From: Rhizobium pisi
GTDB taxonomy: Bacteria; Pseudomonadota; Alphaproteobacteria; Rhizobiales; Rhizobiaceae
Direction of reading: 5' to 3'
Length of the DNA stretch: 64,000 nt
Assembly (NCBI RefSeq): GCF_003938655.1
Contig: NZ_RJJT01000001.1
Coordinates: forward strand, 124,001-188,000
The notes beneath the pieces were generated by a model. That model was not told the origin of the DNA and searched no databases. It was given only the letters and a program-made list of their open reading frames with translations. The first letter of the stretch is position 1, and each line of letters starts with the position of its first letter. Made by a program: the position numbers and the translations under genes. Below, piece by piece: positions 47,508-56,458 of this stretch.

Positions 47508-47515
47508 GCCTTCGA

Positions 47516-48403
47516 TCAGGGAACGATCAGTGTGCCGATGCCATGCTCGGTGAAGATCTCGAGCAGGACGGAATGGGCGGTCTTGCCGTTCAGGATGACG
47601 ACGCCCTGCACGCCGGCCTTGATCGCATCGATACAGGTCTCGACCTTCGGGATCATGCCGCCTGATATCGTGCCGTCGGCGATCAGCGCACGCGCTTCGG
47701 CAACGGAAAGCTCCTTGATGAGCTGGCCGTTCTTGTCGAGAACGCCGGGCACATCGGTCAGGAAAAGCAGGCGAGTGGCGTTGAGCGCACCGGCAATGGC
47801 GCCGGCGAAGGTATCGGCATTGATATTGTAGGTCGCGCCGTCACGACCGGGAGCGACCGGCGCAATGACGGGGATCATCTCGGAGCGGGCGAGCAGATCG
47901 AGCAGCGTGCGGTCGACCTCGACCACTTCGCCGACGAAGCCGAGATCGAGCACGCGCTCGATGTTCGAATCCGGATCCTTCACGGTCTTGCGCGCCTTTT
48001 CGGCGAAGACCATGTTGCCGTCCTTGCCGCAAAGGCCGATCGCCCACTCGCCGGTCTGGTTGATGAGGGCCACGATCTCCTTGTTGATCGAGCCGGCGAG
48101 CACCATCTCGACGATCTCGACCGTCTTCTGGTCGGTGACGCGAAGACCGCCCTCGAATTTCGATTCGATGCCCATCTTGTTCAGCATGGCGCCGATCTGC
48201 GGACCGCCGCCGTGAACGACGATCGGGTTGACACCCGATTGCTTCAGGAGCGCGATGTCGCTGGCAAAGGCCTTGCCGAGCTCGGGATTGCCCATGGCGT
48301 GGCCGCCATATTTCACGACAATCGTCTTGTTCTCGTAGCGTTGCATGAAAGGCAGCGCCTTGGCCAGAAGCCGTGCCTGCATTTCGCTTTCGGACTCGTT
48401 CAT
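47516..48403 (-). CDS. argB: Acetylglutamate kinase
   Basis: Second step of arginine synthesis: phosphorylation of N-acetylglutamate. The 295-residue amino-acid-kinase fold has [11 protein letters not shown] near residue 26, [15 protein letters not shown] near 70 and the later [15 protein letters not shown] and [13 protein letters not shown]. An N-terminal helix ahead of the core is typical of arginine-inhibited, PII-regulated forms, so GlnD/PII control is plausible. The ATG at 48403 gives the usual [18 protein letters not shown] start. Confidence 0.96.
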   Translation of the reverse strand: MNESESEMQARLLAKALPFMQRYENKTIVVKYGGHAMGNPELGKAFASDIALLKQSGVNPIVVHGGGPQIGAMLNKMGIESKFEGGLRVTDQKTVEIVEMVLAGSINKEIVALINQTGEWAIGLCGKDGNMVFAEKARKTVKDPDSNIERVLDLGFVGEVVEVDRTLLDLLARSEMIPVIAPVAPGRDGATYNINADTFAGAIAGALNATRLLFLTDVPGVLDKNGQLIKELSVAEARALIADGTISGGMIPKVETCIDAIKAGVQGVVILNGKTAHSVLLEIFTEHGIGTLIVP

Positions 48404-48548
48404 GGGGACCCCGCAGAATTGATCGCGGCCTTTTATCCCAAGTTTCTGACAGAGGGAATAATCCAGCAGGTAATAGTTTTTCGTATGTGACGCGGAGCCG
48501 GCGGATTTCTCTGTCCGGCGCAAACGCAGGCACAATATGAGGAACGGC

Positions 48549-49088
48549 ATGCAAGGCGATGGGATCGCAGACCTGATCGGCCGCGTCGCGCTCGGCGACC
48601 GCAGGGCGTTCGTTGCCCTTTACAACCAGACAGGACCGAAACTTTTGTCGATCTGCCTGCGTATCTTGAAGGATCGCGCGGAAGCCGAGGAAGCCCTGCA
48701 GGAGGTCTATATCAGCATCTGGCAGCGCGCCGGGAGCTTCTCTGTAGCATCGGGTGCGCCGTCGGTCTGGCTCGCGGCGATCGCACGCAACCGTGCGATC
48801 GATATGCTGCGGGCGCGCAAGCCCATCGCCGACGAACTGGACAGTGCCTATGATCTTGCCGATTCCGCACCCGACCCGGAAAAGCAGACGGTCACAAAGG
48901 ATGAAGGAAGGCGGATTGACACCTGCATGGAAGAGTTGGAAGCTGATCGTGCGGTCGCGGTGAAACGGGCTTATGTCGAAGGGCTGAGCTATCAGGAACT
49001 GGCCGATCAGTTTGGTGTCCCGCTGAACACGATGCGGACCTGGCTCAGGCGCAGCCTCTTGAAACTGAGAGAGTGCATGGAACGATGA
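48549..49088 (+). CDS. ECF-type RNA polymerase sigma factor (SigK-like)
   Basis: The 179-residue group IV sigma factor has region 2 ([20 protein letters not shown], then [19 protein letters not shown] and [11 protein letters not shown]) and region 4 with a helix-turn-helix ([18 protein letters not shown] then [14 protein letters not shown]). The ATG at 48549 is preferred to one at 48537 because GAGGA lies 5 nt before it. Its stop overlaps the anti-sigma ATG by ATGA. With the fasciclin gene beyond, the trio resembles the mycobacterial SigK-RskA-MPT70/83 set. Confidence 0.93.
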   Translation: MQGDGIADLIGRVALGDRRAFVALYNQTGPKLLSICLRILKDRAEAEEALQEVYISIWQRAGSFSVASGAPSVWLAAIARNRAIDMLRARKPIADELDSAYDLADSAPDPEKQTVTKDEGRRIDTCMEELEADRAVAVKRAYVEGLSYQELADQFGVPLNTMRTWLRRSLLKLRECMER

Positions 49089-49804
49089 CATCGCCCGACA
49101 AAAGCAAGGGAAACCGCTCCCGCGACGAGGTTCTCGCCGGCGAATACGTGCTTGGGGTTCTGTCGCAGCAGGATCGCCGGGTGGTGGAAGAGCGCATGCG
49201 CCACGATCGGACATTCGCTGCGATCGTCAGCCGCTGGGAAGCCAACCTTTCCTCCTTCAACGACGAGTATGAAGGCGTCGCGCCGAATCGGGAAACCTTC
49301 AAGCAGATCGAGGCGCGGCTTTTCGGCGATGGCGAAAGGAGCCCGTCCTTTTCGCAAGGGCTCTGGAATTCCGCCGTCTTCTGGCGCTCGCTGGCCTTTG
49401 CCTGCATCGTCGTCGCCGTCAGCGCCGTCATCTTCGCCTCCGGCATGGTGCCGCAGCCGCATGGACCGACACCGTTGGTGGCCGAGCTTTCGGGCGAAAA
49501 CAACGTCATCAATCTGCGCGCCTCATACGAGGTGCAGAGCGGCCGGTTGAAGATCGTGCCGGTTGCCGCCGGCAAGCCGGAGGAGAAGTCGCTGGAGCTC
49601 TGGCTAGTGCCTGGCAGCGGCGTGCCGAAATCGCTCGGCATCTTCAAGCCGGGCGAAGACGGTGAACTTCTCATTCCCGCCGATTTGCGCAGTCATGTCG
49701 GCGACGGCGCCACGCTTGCCGTCAGCCTCGAACCTTTCGGCGGCTCGCCGACCGGGCAGGCGACAGGCCCTATCATCGCAAGCGGCCCCCTGCGCCGGCC
49801 ATAA
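49085..49804 (+). CDS. RskA-like membrane anti-sigma factor
   Basis: The 239-residue protein has an N-terminal anti-sigma domain (DEVLAGEYVLGVLSQQDRRVVEERM) without the zinc His-x3-Cys-x2-Cys motif, one membrane helix (about residues 97-121, FWRSLAFACIVVAVSAVIFA) and a periplasmic RskA C-terminal domain (KSLELWLVPGSGVPKSLGIF, ATLAVSLEPFGGSPTGQATG). It should hold the sigma factor at the membrane until proteolysis. The last codons lie in a 17-bp tandem duplication. Confidence 0.92.
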   Translation: MTSPDKSKGNRSRDEVLAGEYVLGVLSQQDRRVVEERMRHDRTFAAIVSRWEANLSSFNDEYEGVAPNRETFKQIEARLFGDGERSPSFSQGLWNSAVFWRSLAFACIVVAVSAVIFASGMVPQPHGPTPLVAELSGENNVINLRASYEVQSGRLKIVPVAAGKPEEKSLELWLVPGSGVPKSLGIFKPGEDGELLIPADLRSHVGDGATLAVSLEPFGGSPTGQATGPIIASGPLRRP

Positions 49805-49837
49805 ATCGGCACCGGCCATAAATCGTTTTCTCCTTCC

Positions 49838-49866
49838 TGAAACTCTTCGGCACGGCCCTCCGTAGT
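49838..49866 (+). promoter_or_regulatory. Possible ECF-type promoter of the fasciclin gene
   Basis: TGAAAC (49838-49843), 17 bp, then CGTAGT (49861-49866) resembles the AAC...CGT pattern of ECF promoters and lies 67 bp upstream of the fasciclin ATG. It may be the target of the sigma factor encoded just before. Seen in one place only, so tentative. Confidence 0.35.
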
Positions 49867-49932
49867 TCGAAATGTCCGGACGACGCTTGAGGCATAAAGC
49901 CGGCGGTCGATACCCGGCCAGAGGAGAAAATC

Positions 49933-50490
49933 ATGATCAAGTCTGCACTGCGCGTTGCCGCGCTCGCCACCGCCATGTCAGTCGTCGCCTTCGTCGCTCA
50001 CGCGAAGAACCCCACGGTCGGTGGCGCAGCGATGTTCGAAAAGAAGAACATCGTCGAAAACGCCATGAATTCCAAGGATCACACGACGCTGGTCGCAGCC
50101 GTCAAGGCCGCCGGCCTCGTCGGCACGCTCGAGGGCAAAGGCCCCTTCACCGTCTTCGCGCCGACCAACGAAGCCTTTGCCGCTCTGCCGGAAGGCACCG
50201 TCGAAGCGCTGCTGAAGCCCGAAAACAAGGCAAAGCTGACCAAGGTCCTGACCTGCCACGTCGTTGCGGCCGACGCGATGGCCAAGACCGTTGCCAAGAT
50301 GATCAAGGATGACGGCGGTGAACACGACATCAAGACTGTCGGCGGCTGCGTGCTGAAAGCCAGGGAAAGCATGGGCAAGATCACGCTGACCGATGAAAAC
50401 GGCGATGTCGCCCATGTGACGATCGCCGACGTCAAGCAATCCAACGGCGTCATCCACGTCGTCGACACGGTGCTGCTGCCGAAGATGTAA
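49933..50490 (+). CDS. Exported fasciclin-domain protein
   Basis: The 185-residue protein has a signal peptide (about 1-24, ending VAFVAHA) and one FAS1 domain: LVAAVKAAGLVGTLEGKGPFTVFAPTN (H1 region, seen at about 56-80), then KAKLTKVLTCHVV and the H2 box NGVIHVVDTVLLP at the end. Two Cys (LTCHVV and VGGCVL) may pair. FAS1 proteins act in adhesion; rhizobia have a related Nex18-type protein. A GAGGAGAAA site precedes the ATG. Context suggests control by the upstream ECF sigma factor. Confidence 0.93.
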   Translation: MIKSALRVAALATAMSVVAFVAHAKNPTVGGAAMFEKKNIVENAMNSKDHTTLVAAVKAAGLVGTLEGKGPFTVFAPTNEAFAALPEGTVEALLKPENKAKLTKVLTCHVVAADAMAKTVAKMIKDDGGEHDIKTVGGCVLKARESMGKITLTDENGDVAHVTIADVKQSNGVIHVVDTVLLPKM

Positions 50491-50508
50491 GCCGGCGTGC
50501 GATCACAT

Positions 50509-50530
50509 GGGGCGCTCTTCGGGGCGCCCC
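50509..50530 (+). terminator. GC-rich hairpin after the fasciclin gene
   Basis: GGGGCGC (50509-50515) pairs with GCGCCCC (50524-50530) around an 8-nt loop, 18 bp after the stop. There is no U-run. Confidence 0.5.
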
Positions 50531-50607
50531 CTAATGCGAGCGAGAATGATGTGTGCTGTCGTGCAATCTAAAGCTTCCAGAAGAGGGCGCGATAACCGCC
50601 GCTGAGG

Positions 50608-51687
50608 CTATTGGGCCGCTTCGGCTCTCGGGAAGACGAGTGAGACACTCATGCCGGTATCCGGCGACGAGGTCACTTCCACTTCGGCGCGGGCGTTTTG
50701 TTTCAGGGACTGTACGATCATCGCGCTCAGCTTTCCCGGGTGCGGCCAATTCACATCTTGGGGAAGACCGATCCCGTTATCGGCGACGGTGATCCTGCAC
50801 CCGGTATCGCTGACGACACAGCGGAGCGTGACCTCCCCGCCATCACGCCCGACGAAGGCGTGTTTGAGCGTATTGGTGAGGAGTTCGTTGATGACAAGGC
50901 CGGCCGGCATGGCCACGTTGACCGAGACTGGCCAGGTATCGACCTTCATGTCCAGCCGGATACCTTCCACTGCGTGGGCCGCCATCACCGAGGCGGCGAT
51001 CTGGCTTACATAGGTGCCAAGATCGATTGTCCCGCCCTTTTCTTCGTCTGATAGCGAGCGATAGAGGAGAGCCAAGGCTTCAATCCGCCCAGCAAGGCGG
51101 GCAAATCTTTCGCTTTCCTCACTCTGTTGAGCATTGCGCGCCTCCATCCGGATGAGCGCCGTGATCATCTGAAGATTGTTCTTCACGCGGTGCTGAAGTT
51201 CGCGCAGAAGGACATCTTTCTCCGTCAGCAACTCGTTGAAGCGCTGATCAGCTGCCGCCTCATTGCGAGCCGCAAAGGCCACCAATCGGAAAAGCGGAGT
51301 GTCGTCGTCGTCGATGATGGTATTCGACCAGACATCGATAATCGCCGTGCTCTCAGCTTCGGCTGCCAGCGAGAAGGCACCAACATACTCCTCCGCAGAG
51401 GTCACAGCGGCGGTGAGTGTCGCTTCTCCTGAGACTGCGGTTGAATTTAATTCGATTTCCGACCAGCGTTTTCCCTGGACCTGCGTTGCCGCCAGCGCCG
51501 TCAGCCGCTCGAATTCGAGGTTGACGTAAATCAGTGCCTCGTTGCCGCCGAGTTCGGAGACAGCCACCGCGAATGGAACATGATCGAGAAAATGTCGAAA
51601 CCGGTCGTCATCGAGGGCTTCGGCAAGATGAGGCATATTGCCGACGCCTTCGGGCGAAAGGGGCTGGTCCTTGCTGTCGGTCATCAA
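50608..51687 (-). CDS. Soluble PAS histidine kinase of the HisKA_2/HWE type
   Basis: The 359-residue protein has no membrane helix. A PAS domain lies at about 30-140 (FLDHVPFAVAVSELGGNEALIY at its start). The H-box ELQHRVKNNLQMI marks the HisKA_2 group, and the HATPase has VINELLTNTLKHAF and VADNGIGLP. Such kinases act in alphaproteobacterial light, redox and general-stress circuits, often with PhyR-type partners. No response regulator is adjacent. Its signal is unknown. Confidence 0.9.
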   Translation of the reverse strand: MMTDSKDQPLSPEGVGNMPHLAEALDDDRFRHFLDHVPFAVAVSELGGNEALIYVNLEFERLTALAATQVQGKRWSEIELNSTAVSGEATLTAAVTSAEEYVGAFSLAAEAESTAIIDVWSNTIIDDDDTPLFRLVAFAARNEAAADQRFNELLTEKDVLLRELQHRVKNNLQMITALIRMEARNAQQSEESERFARLAGRIEALALLYRSLSDEEKGGTIDLGTYVSQIAASVMAAHAVEGIRLDMKVDTWPVSVNVAMPAGLVINELLTNTLKHAFVGRDGGEVTLRCVVSDTGCRITVADNGIGLPQDVNWPHPGKLSAMIVQSLKQNARAEVEVTSSPDTGMSVSLVFPRAEAAQ

Positions 51688-51826
51688 ATATTACTCGCGG
51701 GCGCGGCTGCTCTTGCGCAGCATGAGAGTGAAGGGTTGCTTTAAAAGCTGCGGGGAGGCAAGCGCAATCAACGCCGGTCATTCATGCAGACAGTTCTGTT
51801 GTGCGACGATTATTCCGGGCCGTGAT

Positions 51827-52102
51827 CTAGGCTCGGTCATATGTAAAGGACGTTAGCAGCATGGTGACGAAATTACTGGCTTTTTCTTTGACCAGGACTT
51901 CAGTCCATTCATCTGTCCCGCGCAGCCGCAAATCCGTGTAAATGCTGTCCACGGCCGCCTCTTCGATACGCTTGATATGCGTCTTGAACGATTCCTCGCC
52001 GCCGCCGTGATACATGTCCCGGATAACCATGCGTAAGATCTCCTGAATAGCGATCTGCCAAGCCGTGTTGATCGCCTGAAGTTCCTTCGTATCCTTTGTC
52101 AT
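51827..52102 (-). CDS. Small soluble protein of unknown function
   Basis: The 91-residue protein begins MTKDTKELQAINTAWQIAIQEILR and continues with RDMYHGGGEESFKTHIKRIE. It appears fully helical except for the Gly triplet. No family is recognised, and there is no signal peptide or Cys. A ribosome site AAGGAAG stands 5 nt ahead of the ATG. It is between an orphan kinase and a cold-shock gene on the same strand, with its own spacer on both sides. Confidence 0.75.
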   Translation of the reverse strand: MTKDTKELQAINTAWQIAIQEILRMVIRDMYHGGGEESFKTHIKRIEEAAVDSIYTDLRLRGTDEWTEVLVKEKASNFVTMLLTSFTYDRA

Positions 52103-52243
52103 CGATGCTTCCTTGGGTGCAATTGAACCGTGACATCACCTGATTTCGCGATGTTCCGGAGATGGCGATGCGGTGAAGTCCATGTGCCGGACGCGATCTC
52201 CCGGCGACGGCGAATCAACCACGCTGGCTTGCCTTGTGGTTGG

Positions 52244-52276
52244 AAAACAAAAAGGCCAGGCAAATCGCCTGGCCTT
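52244..52276 (-). terminator. Intrinsic terminator of the cold-shock gene
   Basis: A 10-bp stem (52252-52261 / 52267-52276) with a 5-nt loop is followed on the minus strand by TTTTTGTTTT. It lies about 64 bp past the cold-shock stop. Confidence 0.88.
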
Positions 52277-52339
52277 GAATTGATAACGTGCTTCCGGCAG
52301 TGCCAGTACATCCGTGGTCAAAGGAAAGCAGATATCGAT

Positions 52340-52549
52340 TTAAGCGTTCTGGAGATTGCAAGCGGACATCTTGCCCGACTTGCTGTCACGCTCGAGTTCG
52401 AAGCCGATCTTCTGGCCTTCGACGAGATCGCGCATTCCGGCGCGCTCGACGGCGGAGATGTGAACGAAGGCGTCAGCGTCGCCATTGTCAGGTTGAATGA
52501 AGCCGAAGCCTTTGGTGGAGTTGAACCATTTAACTGTGCCAGTGGTCAT
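52340..52549 (-). CDS. Cold-shock protein, CspA family
   Basis: The 69-residue single-domain RNA chaperone has RNP1 as KGFGFIQ and RNP2 as AFVHIS, and begins [16 protein letters not shown]. The ATG at 52549 is chosen to match the family; the frame continues upstream but that part is leader. A leader of about 135 nt from the promoter at 52692 is typical of cold-shock genes. It ends at a strong terminator. Confidence 0.96.
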   Translation of the reverse strand: MTTGTVKWFNSTKGFGFIQPDNGDADAFVHISAVERAGMRDLVEGQKIGFELERDSKSGKMSACNLQNA

Positions 52550-52691
52550 GATGAACCCTTTCATAGCAATATTGAAGAACCGCAGCGCCACGGCGATGCG
52601 GATGGTGATAGCGATTTTTGAAAGGAAGTTCGTTCAGGGCGCGGTGCTAATCGCGCGATAACCAAGCCAGCAAGCAAAATTCGATGGCCGC

Positions 52692-52720
52692 TATGTAGCT
52701 CAGCAAATGTGCGTCGTCAA
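52692..52720 (-). promoter_or_regulatory. Probable promoter of the cold-shock gene
   Basis: On the minus strand TTGACG (52715-52720), a 17-bp spacer and TACATA (52692-52697) form a sigma-70-type promoter about 140 bp ahead of the start codon. The 52550-52863 gap otherwise holds only this leader and AT-richer sequence. Confidence 0.55.
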
Positions 52721-52863
52721 CCAATAGTTTTCTGGTGGCGCACTATTCAACCTCTAGGTGCTACGGCAATCTTTGCACTAAAGAGGAGGCCGCTTCCGGA
52801 AAAACCATCGAGCCGTGACATGCGGAAGCGAGCTTAGGAAACGAGCGAGGCATTAGGAGGCCT

Positions 52864-53517
52864 CTATTTCCAGTTGGCGATGCCGACGGTTTCGGCGATC
52901 GCCTGGCGCAGGTCGTCCAGCCCGTCGCCCTTTTCGGACGAGGTGGACAGCACGGCGGGATAGGCGGCCGGGCGCTTGCGGATCCTTTCTGCCGTTTCGG
53001 AAAGCAGCTTCGGCACAGCGGGTGCCTTGATCTTGTCGGTCTTGGTCAGGACCAGCTGATAGGAGACGGCGGCCTTGTCGAGCAGCGTCAGCACGTCCTC
53101 GTCGTTCTTCTTGATGCCGTGACGGCTGTCTATCAGAACATAGACGCGCTTGAGCGTCGCACGGCCGCGCAGATAATCGAAGACGAGTTTGGTCCATTTG
53201 TCGACCTGCTCCTTCGGCGCCTGCGCATAGCCATAGCCCGGCATGTCGACGATCGCCATCGGCGGCAGGTCATTGCCTTCGCCGGAATAACCGTCCGGGA
53301 CGAAATAGTTGAGTTCCTGTGTGCGCCCCGGCGTGTTCGACGTGCGCGCCAGACCCTTCTGGCCGACCAGCGCGTTGATCAGCGACGACTTGCCGACATT
53401 CGAGCGCCCGGCAAAGGCGATTTCCAGCGGCCCTTCCGGTGGCAGGAAGTTGAGCGACGGTACGCCGCGGATGAAGATCCAGGGGTGGCCGAAGAGCGGC
53501 TTTTCGGTTTCGGGCAT
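52864..53517 (-). CDS. engB: Ribosome biogenesis GTPase EngB (YsxC/YihA)
   Basis: The 217-residue GTPase has the G1 loop [15 protein letters not shown] near residue 35, G2 in the GRTQELNYF region, G3 [10 protein letters not shown], and G4 LTKTDK. It assists large-subunit assembly. yidC, rnpA and rpmH lie upstream on the same strand, and an intrinsic terminator separates yidC from it, so it needs its own promoter in the 158-bp gap. Confidence 0.96.
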   Translation of the reverse strand: MPETEKPLFGHPWIFIRGVPSLNFLPPEGPLEIAFAGRSNVGKSSLINALVGQKGLARTSNTPGRTQELNYFVPDGYSGEGNDLPPMAIVDMPGYGYAQAPKEQVDKWTKLVFDYLRGRATLKRVYVLIDSRHGIKKNDEDVLTLLDKAAVSYQLVLTKTDKIKAPAVPKLLSETAERIRKRPAAYPAVLSTSSEKGDGLDDLRQAIAETVGIANWK

Positions 53518-53635
53518 GCGGCCTCGGTAATCTCCGGGTTTGGTCTTCTATCGGGCTTCGTGGTTTTGCAAGGAGATGTCAAGCTTGCAGGCGACCCTAA
53601 GGCGATGTCTTCTTTCCCTCACCCGCCAGTTGGAA

Positions 53636-53660
53636 ACGAAAAACCCCGCCGAAGCGGGGC
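53636..53660 (-). terminator. Intrinsic terminator of the rpmH-rnpA-yidC operon
   Basis: CCCCGC (53644-53649) and GCGGGG (53654-53659) flank a CGAA loop (TTCG on the minus strand), followed on that strand by TTTTTCGTTT. It starts 16 bp after the yidC stop. Confidence 0.88.
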
Positions 53661-53675
53661 TTGACGACTGCGCCG

Positions 53676-55472
53676 TCATTTCGATGGCGCCGTTTTTCGT
53701 CGGAACAGGCCCTTCAGATTGTTGAAGAGCTCGATCTTGACGCCGTGGCGCTTCATGATCACCGACTGCTGCAGCACCGAGAGCGTGTTGTTCCAGGCCC
53801 AGTAGATGACCAGACCGGCCGGGAAGCTTGCCAGCATGAACATGAATACGAGCGGCATCCAGTTGAAGATCATCGCCTGCGTCGGATCGGGCGGTGTCGG
53901 GTTCATGCGCATCTGCACGAACATGGTGACGCCCATGATCAGCGGCCAGACGCCGAGATGCAGCATTGTCGGCGCCTCGAAGGGCAAAAGGCCGAACAGA
54001 TTGACGATCGATGTCGGGTCGGGCGCCGAAAGGTCCTTGATCCAGCCGAAGAAGGGCGCGTGCCGCATCTCGATGGTGATGTAGATCACTTTGTAGAGCG
54101 AGAAGAAGATCGGGATCTGCAGCGCTACCGGCCAGCAGCCGGCGATCGGATTGATCTTTTCCTCCTTGTAGAGCTGCATCGTCGCCTGTTGCAATCCCAT
54201 CCGGTCGTCGCCGAATTTCGCCTTCAGCTCTTCCATCTTGGGCTGCATGCGCTTCATGTTCGCCATCGAAGCGTACTGCTTGCTGGCAAGCGGGAAGAAC
54301 AATGCCTTGACGACGATGGTGGTGCACAGGATCGCCACGCCGAAATTGCCGAAGAAGCGGAAGAAGAAGTCCATCAGCTTGAACATCGGCTTGGTGATGA
54401 AATAGAACCAGCCCCAGTCGATCAGGCGGTCGAACTTCGGGATCGAGTAGGATGTCTCGTAGCCGTCGATGACGGGCACTTCCTTGGCGCCGGCGAAGAC
54501 GAGGTTCTTGAGCTCGATCGATTGGCCCGGCGCAACCGTGAAGGCATCGTCCTTATAGTCGGCCTGATAGCGGGGCTGGCCGTCGCTGAAATGCGAGAAG
54601 CGGGCCTCATAGGCGGCGCTCTGCGGCGGAACGATCGTCGCAGCCCAGTATTTGTCGGTGATGCCGAGCCAGCCGCCGGTGGATTTCGCCGGCGTTACGG
54701 GCTCCTTCTCGGCGGCGGTATATTTGGTTTCGACGAGGCCATCGTCGCCGATGACGCCGATGAAGCCCTCATGCAGGACGTAGGCAGACGGCGTCGTCGG
54801 CTTGTTGTAACGCGTCACGCGGCCGTAGGAGGAGAGCGAGGCGGGAGCCTGGCCGGTATTTTCGATCTTGTCGACGACGGTGAACATATAGCGTTCGTCG
54901 ACGGAGATGGTGCGGGTAAACGTCAGGCCCTTGTCGTTGGTGTAGGAGAGCGTCACCGGCGTCTTTTCGGTGAGCTTGGCGCCTTCGGGCGCGGTCCAGA
55001 GCGTCGAGGGACCGGGAACGGCGCCCGTCGTGTCGCCGCCGATATAGCCGAGTTCGGTGAAATAGCCGTCCTTGGTTTCGGCCGGGCTGAACAGCGTGAT
55101 GATCGGGCTCGAGTCGTCGACGGTCTCGTGATAGCCCTTGAGCTTCAGGTCGTCGAGGCGGGCGCCGGCGAGATTGATCGAGCCGGAAAGCGCGGAAGTG
55201 TCGATGACAACGCGCGGGCTCTTCTCAAGCGCCTGCTCGCGCGTCGCCGTCGCTTCTGCCTGACCGGAAGGTGCCGCGCCGCTCGTCTGGGCCGGTGCCT
55301 GGCCGCCTGCGGCGGGCTGCTGAACCTGTTCGGTCTGCTGCTGCGCCTTCTGGGCTTCCTGAGCCTTGCGCTGAGCCTCGATGCGCGGATTCATATAGAG
55401 AAACTGCCAGCCGAGGACGATCAGCACCGAGAGAGCGATCGCAATGAAATAATTGCGGTTGTTTTCCATCAT
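53676..55472 (-). CDS. yidC: Membrane protein insertase YidC
   Basis: The 598-residue protein inserts and folds inner-membrane proteins, alone or with SecYEG. An N-terminal helix (about residues 7-25) is followed by a Gln/Ala-rich linker, a large periplasmic beta domain (about 80-345) and the conserved five-helix core in the C-terminal third ([35 protein letters not shown]). The conserved core Arg is in the groove region. Its ATGA overlaps the rnpA stop. Confidence 0.97.
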   Translation of the reverse strand: MMENNRNYFIAIALSVLIVLGWQFLYMNPRIEAQRKAQEAQKAQQQTEQVQQPAAGGQAPAQTSGAAPSGQAEATATREQALEKSPRVVIDTSALSGSINLAGARLDDLKLKGYHETVDDSSPIITLFSPAETKDGYFTELGYIGGDTTGAVPGPSTLWTAPEGAKLTEKTPVTLSYTNDKGLTFTRTISVDERYMFTVVDKIENTGQAPASLSSYGRVTRYNKPTTPSAYVLHEGFIGVIGDDGLVETKYTAAEKEPVTPAKSTGGWLGITDKYWAATIVPPQSAAYEARFSHFSDGQPRYQADYKDDAFTVAPGQSIELKNLVFAGAKEVPVIDGYETSYSIPKFDRLIDWGWFYFITKPMFKLMDFFFRFFGNFGVAILCTTIVVKALFFPLASKQYASMANMKRMQPKMEELKAKFGDDRMGLQQATMQLYKEEKINPIAGCWPVALQIPIFFSLYKVIYITIEMRHAPFFGWIKDLSAPDPTSIVNLFGLLPFEAPTMLHLGVWPLIMGVTMFVQMRMNPTPPDPTQAMIFNWMPLVFMFMLASFPAGLVIYWAWNNTLSVLQQSVIMKRHGVKIELFNNLKGLFRRKTAPSK

Positions 55473-55870
55473 ACGTTCCTGGGGCGCCCGTCTCCGGAGC
55501 GCCGGTGTTTCGGCTTGGTTTCCACGCGAAATTTCAGTTCCGCAGCCAATTCTTTGAAGGACGCCTCAAGCACGTCCCTGCGCGCGACAACCACATAGTC
55601 GTGTCCGGGCTGCATTGCAAACCCCGCATGAAGCCGCACCGCCTCTTTCAGGCGGCGGCGCATGCGGTTCCGTTCGACCGCGTTGCCATGTTTTTTTGTG
55701 ACTGTAAAACCGACACGGGCTTGGCTGTCGGGTTCCTTCCGGTCGAGGACTTCGAGAAGGAAGAGGCCGCCCCGGCGTTTTTCGCCTTCGCGAACCGCAA
55801 GAAACTGCGGGCGGCTTTTCAGCCGCCCGACAGCGTGTTTTTCTTTTGTGGTCGTCAATTCGCCCGCCAT
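55469..55870 (-). CDS. rnpA: Ribonuclease P protein component
   Basis: The 133-residue basic protein binds the RNase P RNA and helps process tRNA 5' ends. The signature [18 protein letters not shown] (RNR motif) lies near the middle, with [11 protein letters not shown] before it. A short extra N- and C-terminal tail is common in alphaproteobacteria. It lies 21 bp after rpmH and overlaps yidC by 4 bp. Confidence 0.96.
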   Translation of the reverse strand: MAGELTTTKEKHAVGRLKSRPQFLAVREGEKRRGGLFLLEVLDRKEPDSQARVGFTVTKKHGNAVERNRMRRRLKEAVRLHAGFAMQPGHDYVVVARRDVLEASFKELAAELKFRVETKPKHRRSGDGRPRNV

Positions 55871-55891
55871 CTCTTATCGGGCAACCCGGCC

Positions 55892-56026
55892 TTAGGCCGA
55901 GAGACGCTTGCGACCCTGCGCGCGGCGGGCAGCGATGACCTTGCGGCCACCCTTCGTAGACATGCGCGCACGGAAGCCGTGGCGACGCTTGCGAACAAGC
56001 TTGGATGGTTGGTAGGTACGCTTCAT
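55892..56026 (-). CDS. rpmH: Large ribosomal subunit protein bL34
   Basis: The 44-residue protein reads [18 protein letters not shown] at the start and ends RKRLSA. It is the classic L34 sequence, with [14 protein letters not shown] in the middle. It is the first gene of rpmH-rnpA-yidC. A well-formed promoter lies about 110 bp upstream. Confidence 0.98.
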   Translation of the reverse strand: MKRTYQPSKLVRKRRHGFRARMSTKGGRKVIAARRAQGRKRLSA

Positions 56027-56136
56027 TTATTTAAACACCGCGGAGTGCGGCCCTTCTTGAATTTGCATAGTGCAAGGAGCGTTGTTTTTCGAACGGGCGA
56101 GGCCATAAAAGGCTTGAGTGACCGGACGTGCGGCGG

Positions 56137-56165
56137 CTTATACGGATGAAGCCTGTAAAAGTCAA
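56137..56165 (-). promoter_or_regulatory. Probable promoter of the rpmH operon
   Basis: On the minus strand TTGACT (56160-56165), a 17-bp spacer and TATAAG (56137-56142) make a near-consensus sigma-70 promoter. The start point would be near 56130, giving a leader of about 105 nt. Confidence 0.65.
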
Positions 56166-56445
56166 TTATACCGGAGAATTTCAAGAAGGTGTCGCATCAG
56201 TGTAATTTATCGCACTTTGGTGTTAAGAATTTCGATGCACTCCGAGAGGTTGCAAGCCACCGTCACGGCCGGTGATTTTTCGGCGGCCGGCCTGCTTTTT
56301 CAAGGAGCTGGAGGCCGCCGAGCGGGACCGGCATGGCTAATTTTCGGTAGCGATAATCGTAAACATTAGAAATGTAACTTTAAGAAATTTAGCCGATATC
56401 TAACTTCATCGGCTGGGAATTTGCTTTCCAGGCACGGGTGCAGCT
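56166..56445. other. AT-richer spacer between the divergent rpmH and chemoreceptor genes
   Basis: No gene is seen in this part of the gap. It has a short inverted repeat GCCGAT (56392-56397) with ATCGGC (56408-56413) close to the chemoreceptor start, and a GC-rich patch around 56265-56330. The chemoreceptor promoter must lie here, but I cannot point to it. Confidence 0.4.
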
Positions 56446-56458
56446 AGGAGGCATTGCA

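Noticed and set aside
53661..55598. Long plus-strand open frame (645 codons) opposite yidC
   Set aside because: Antisense of yidC; the product is rich in Arg, His and Asp without any fold, as expected of a shadow.
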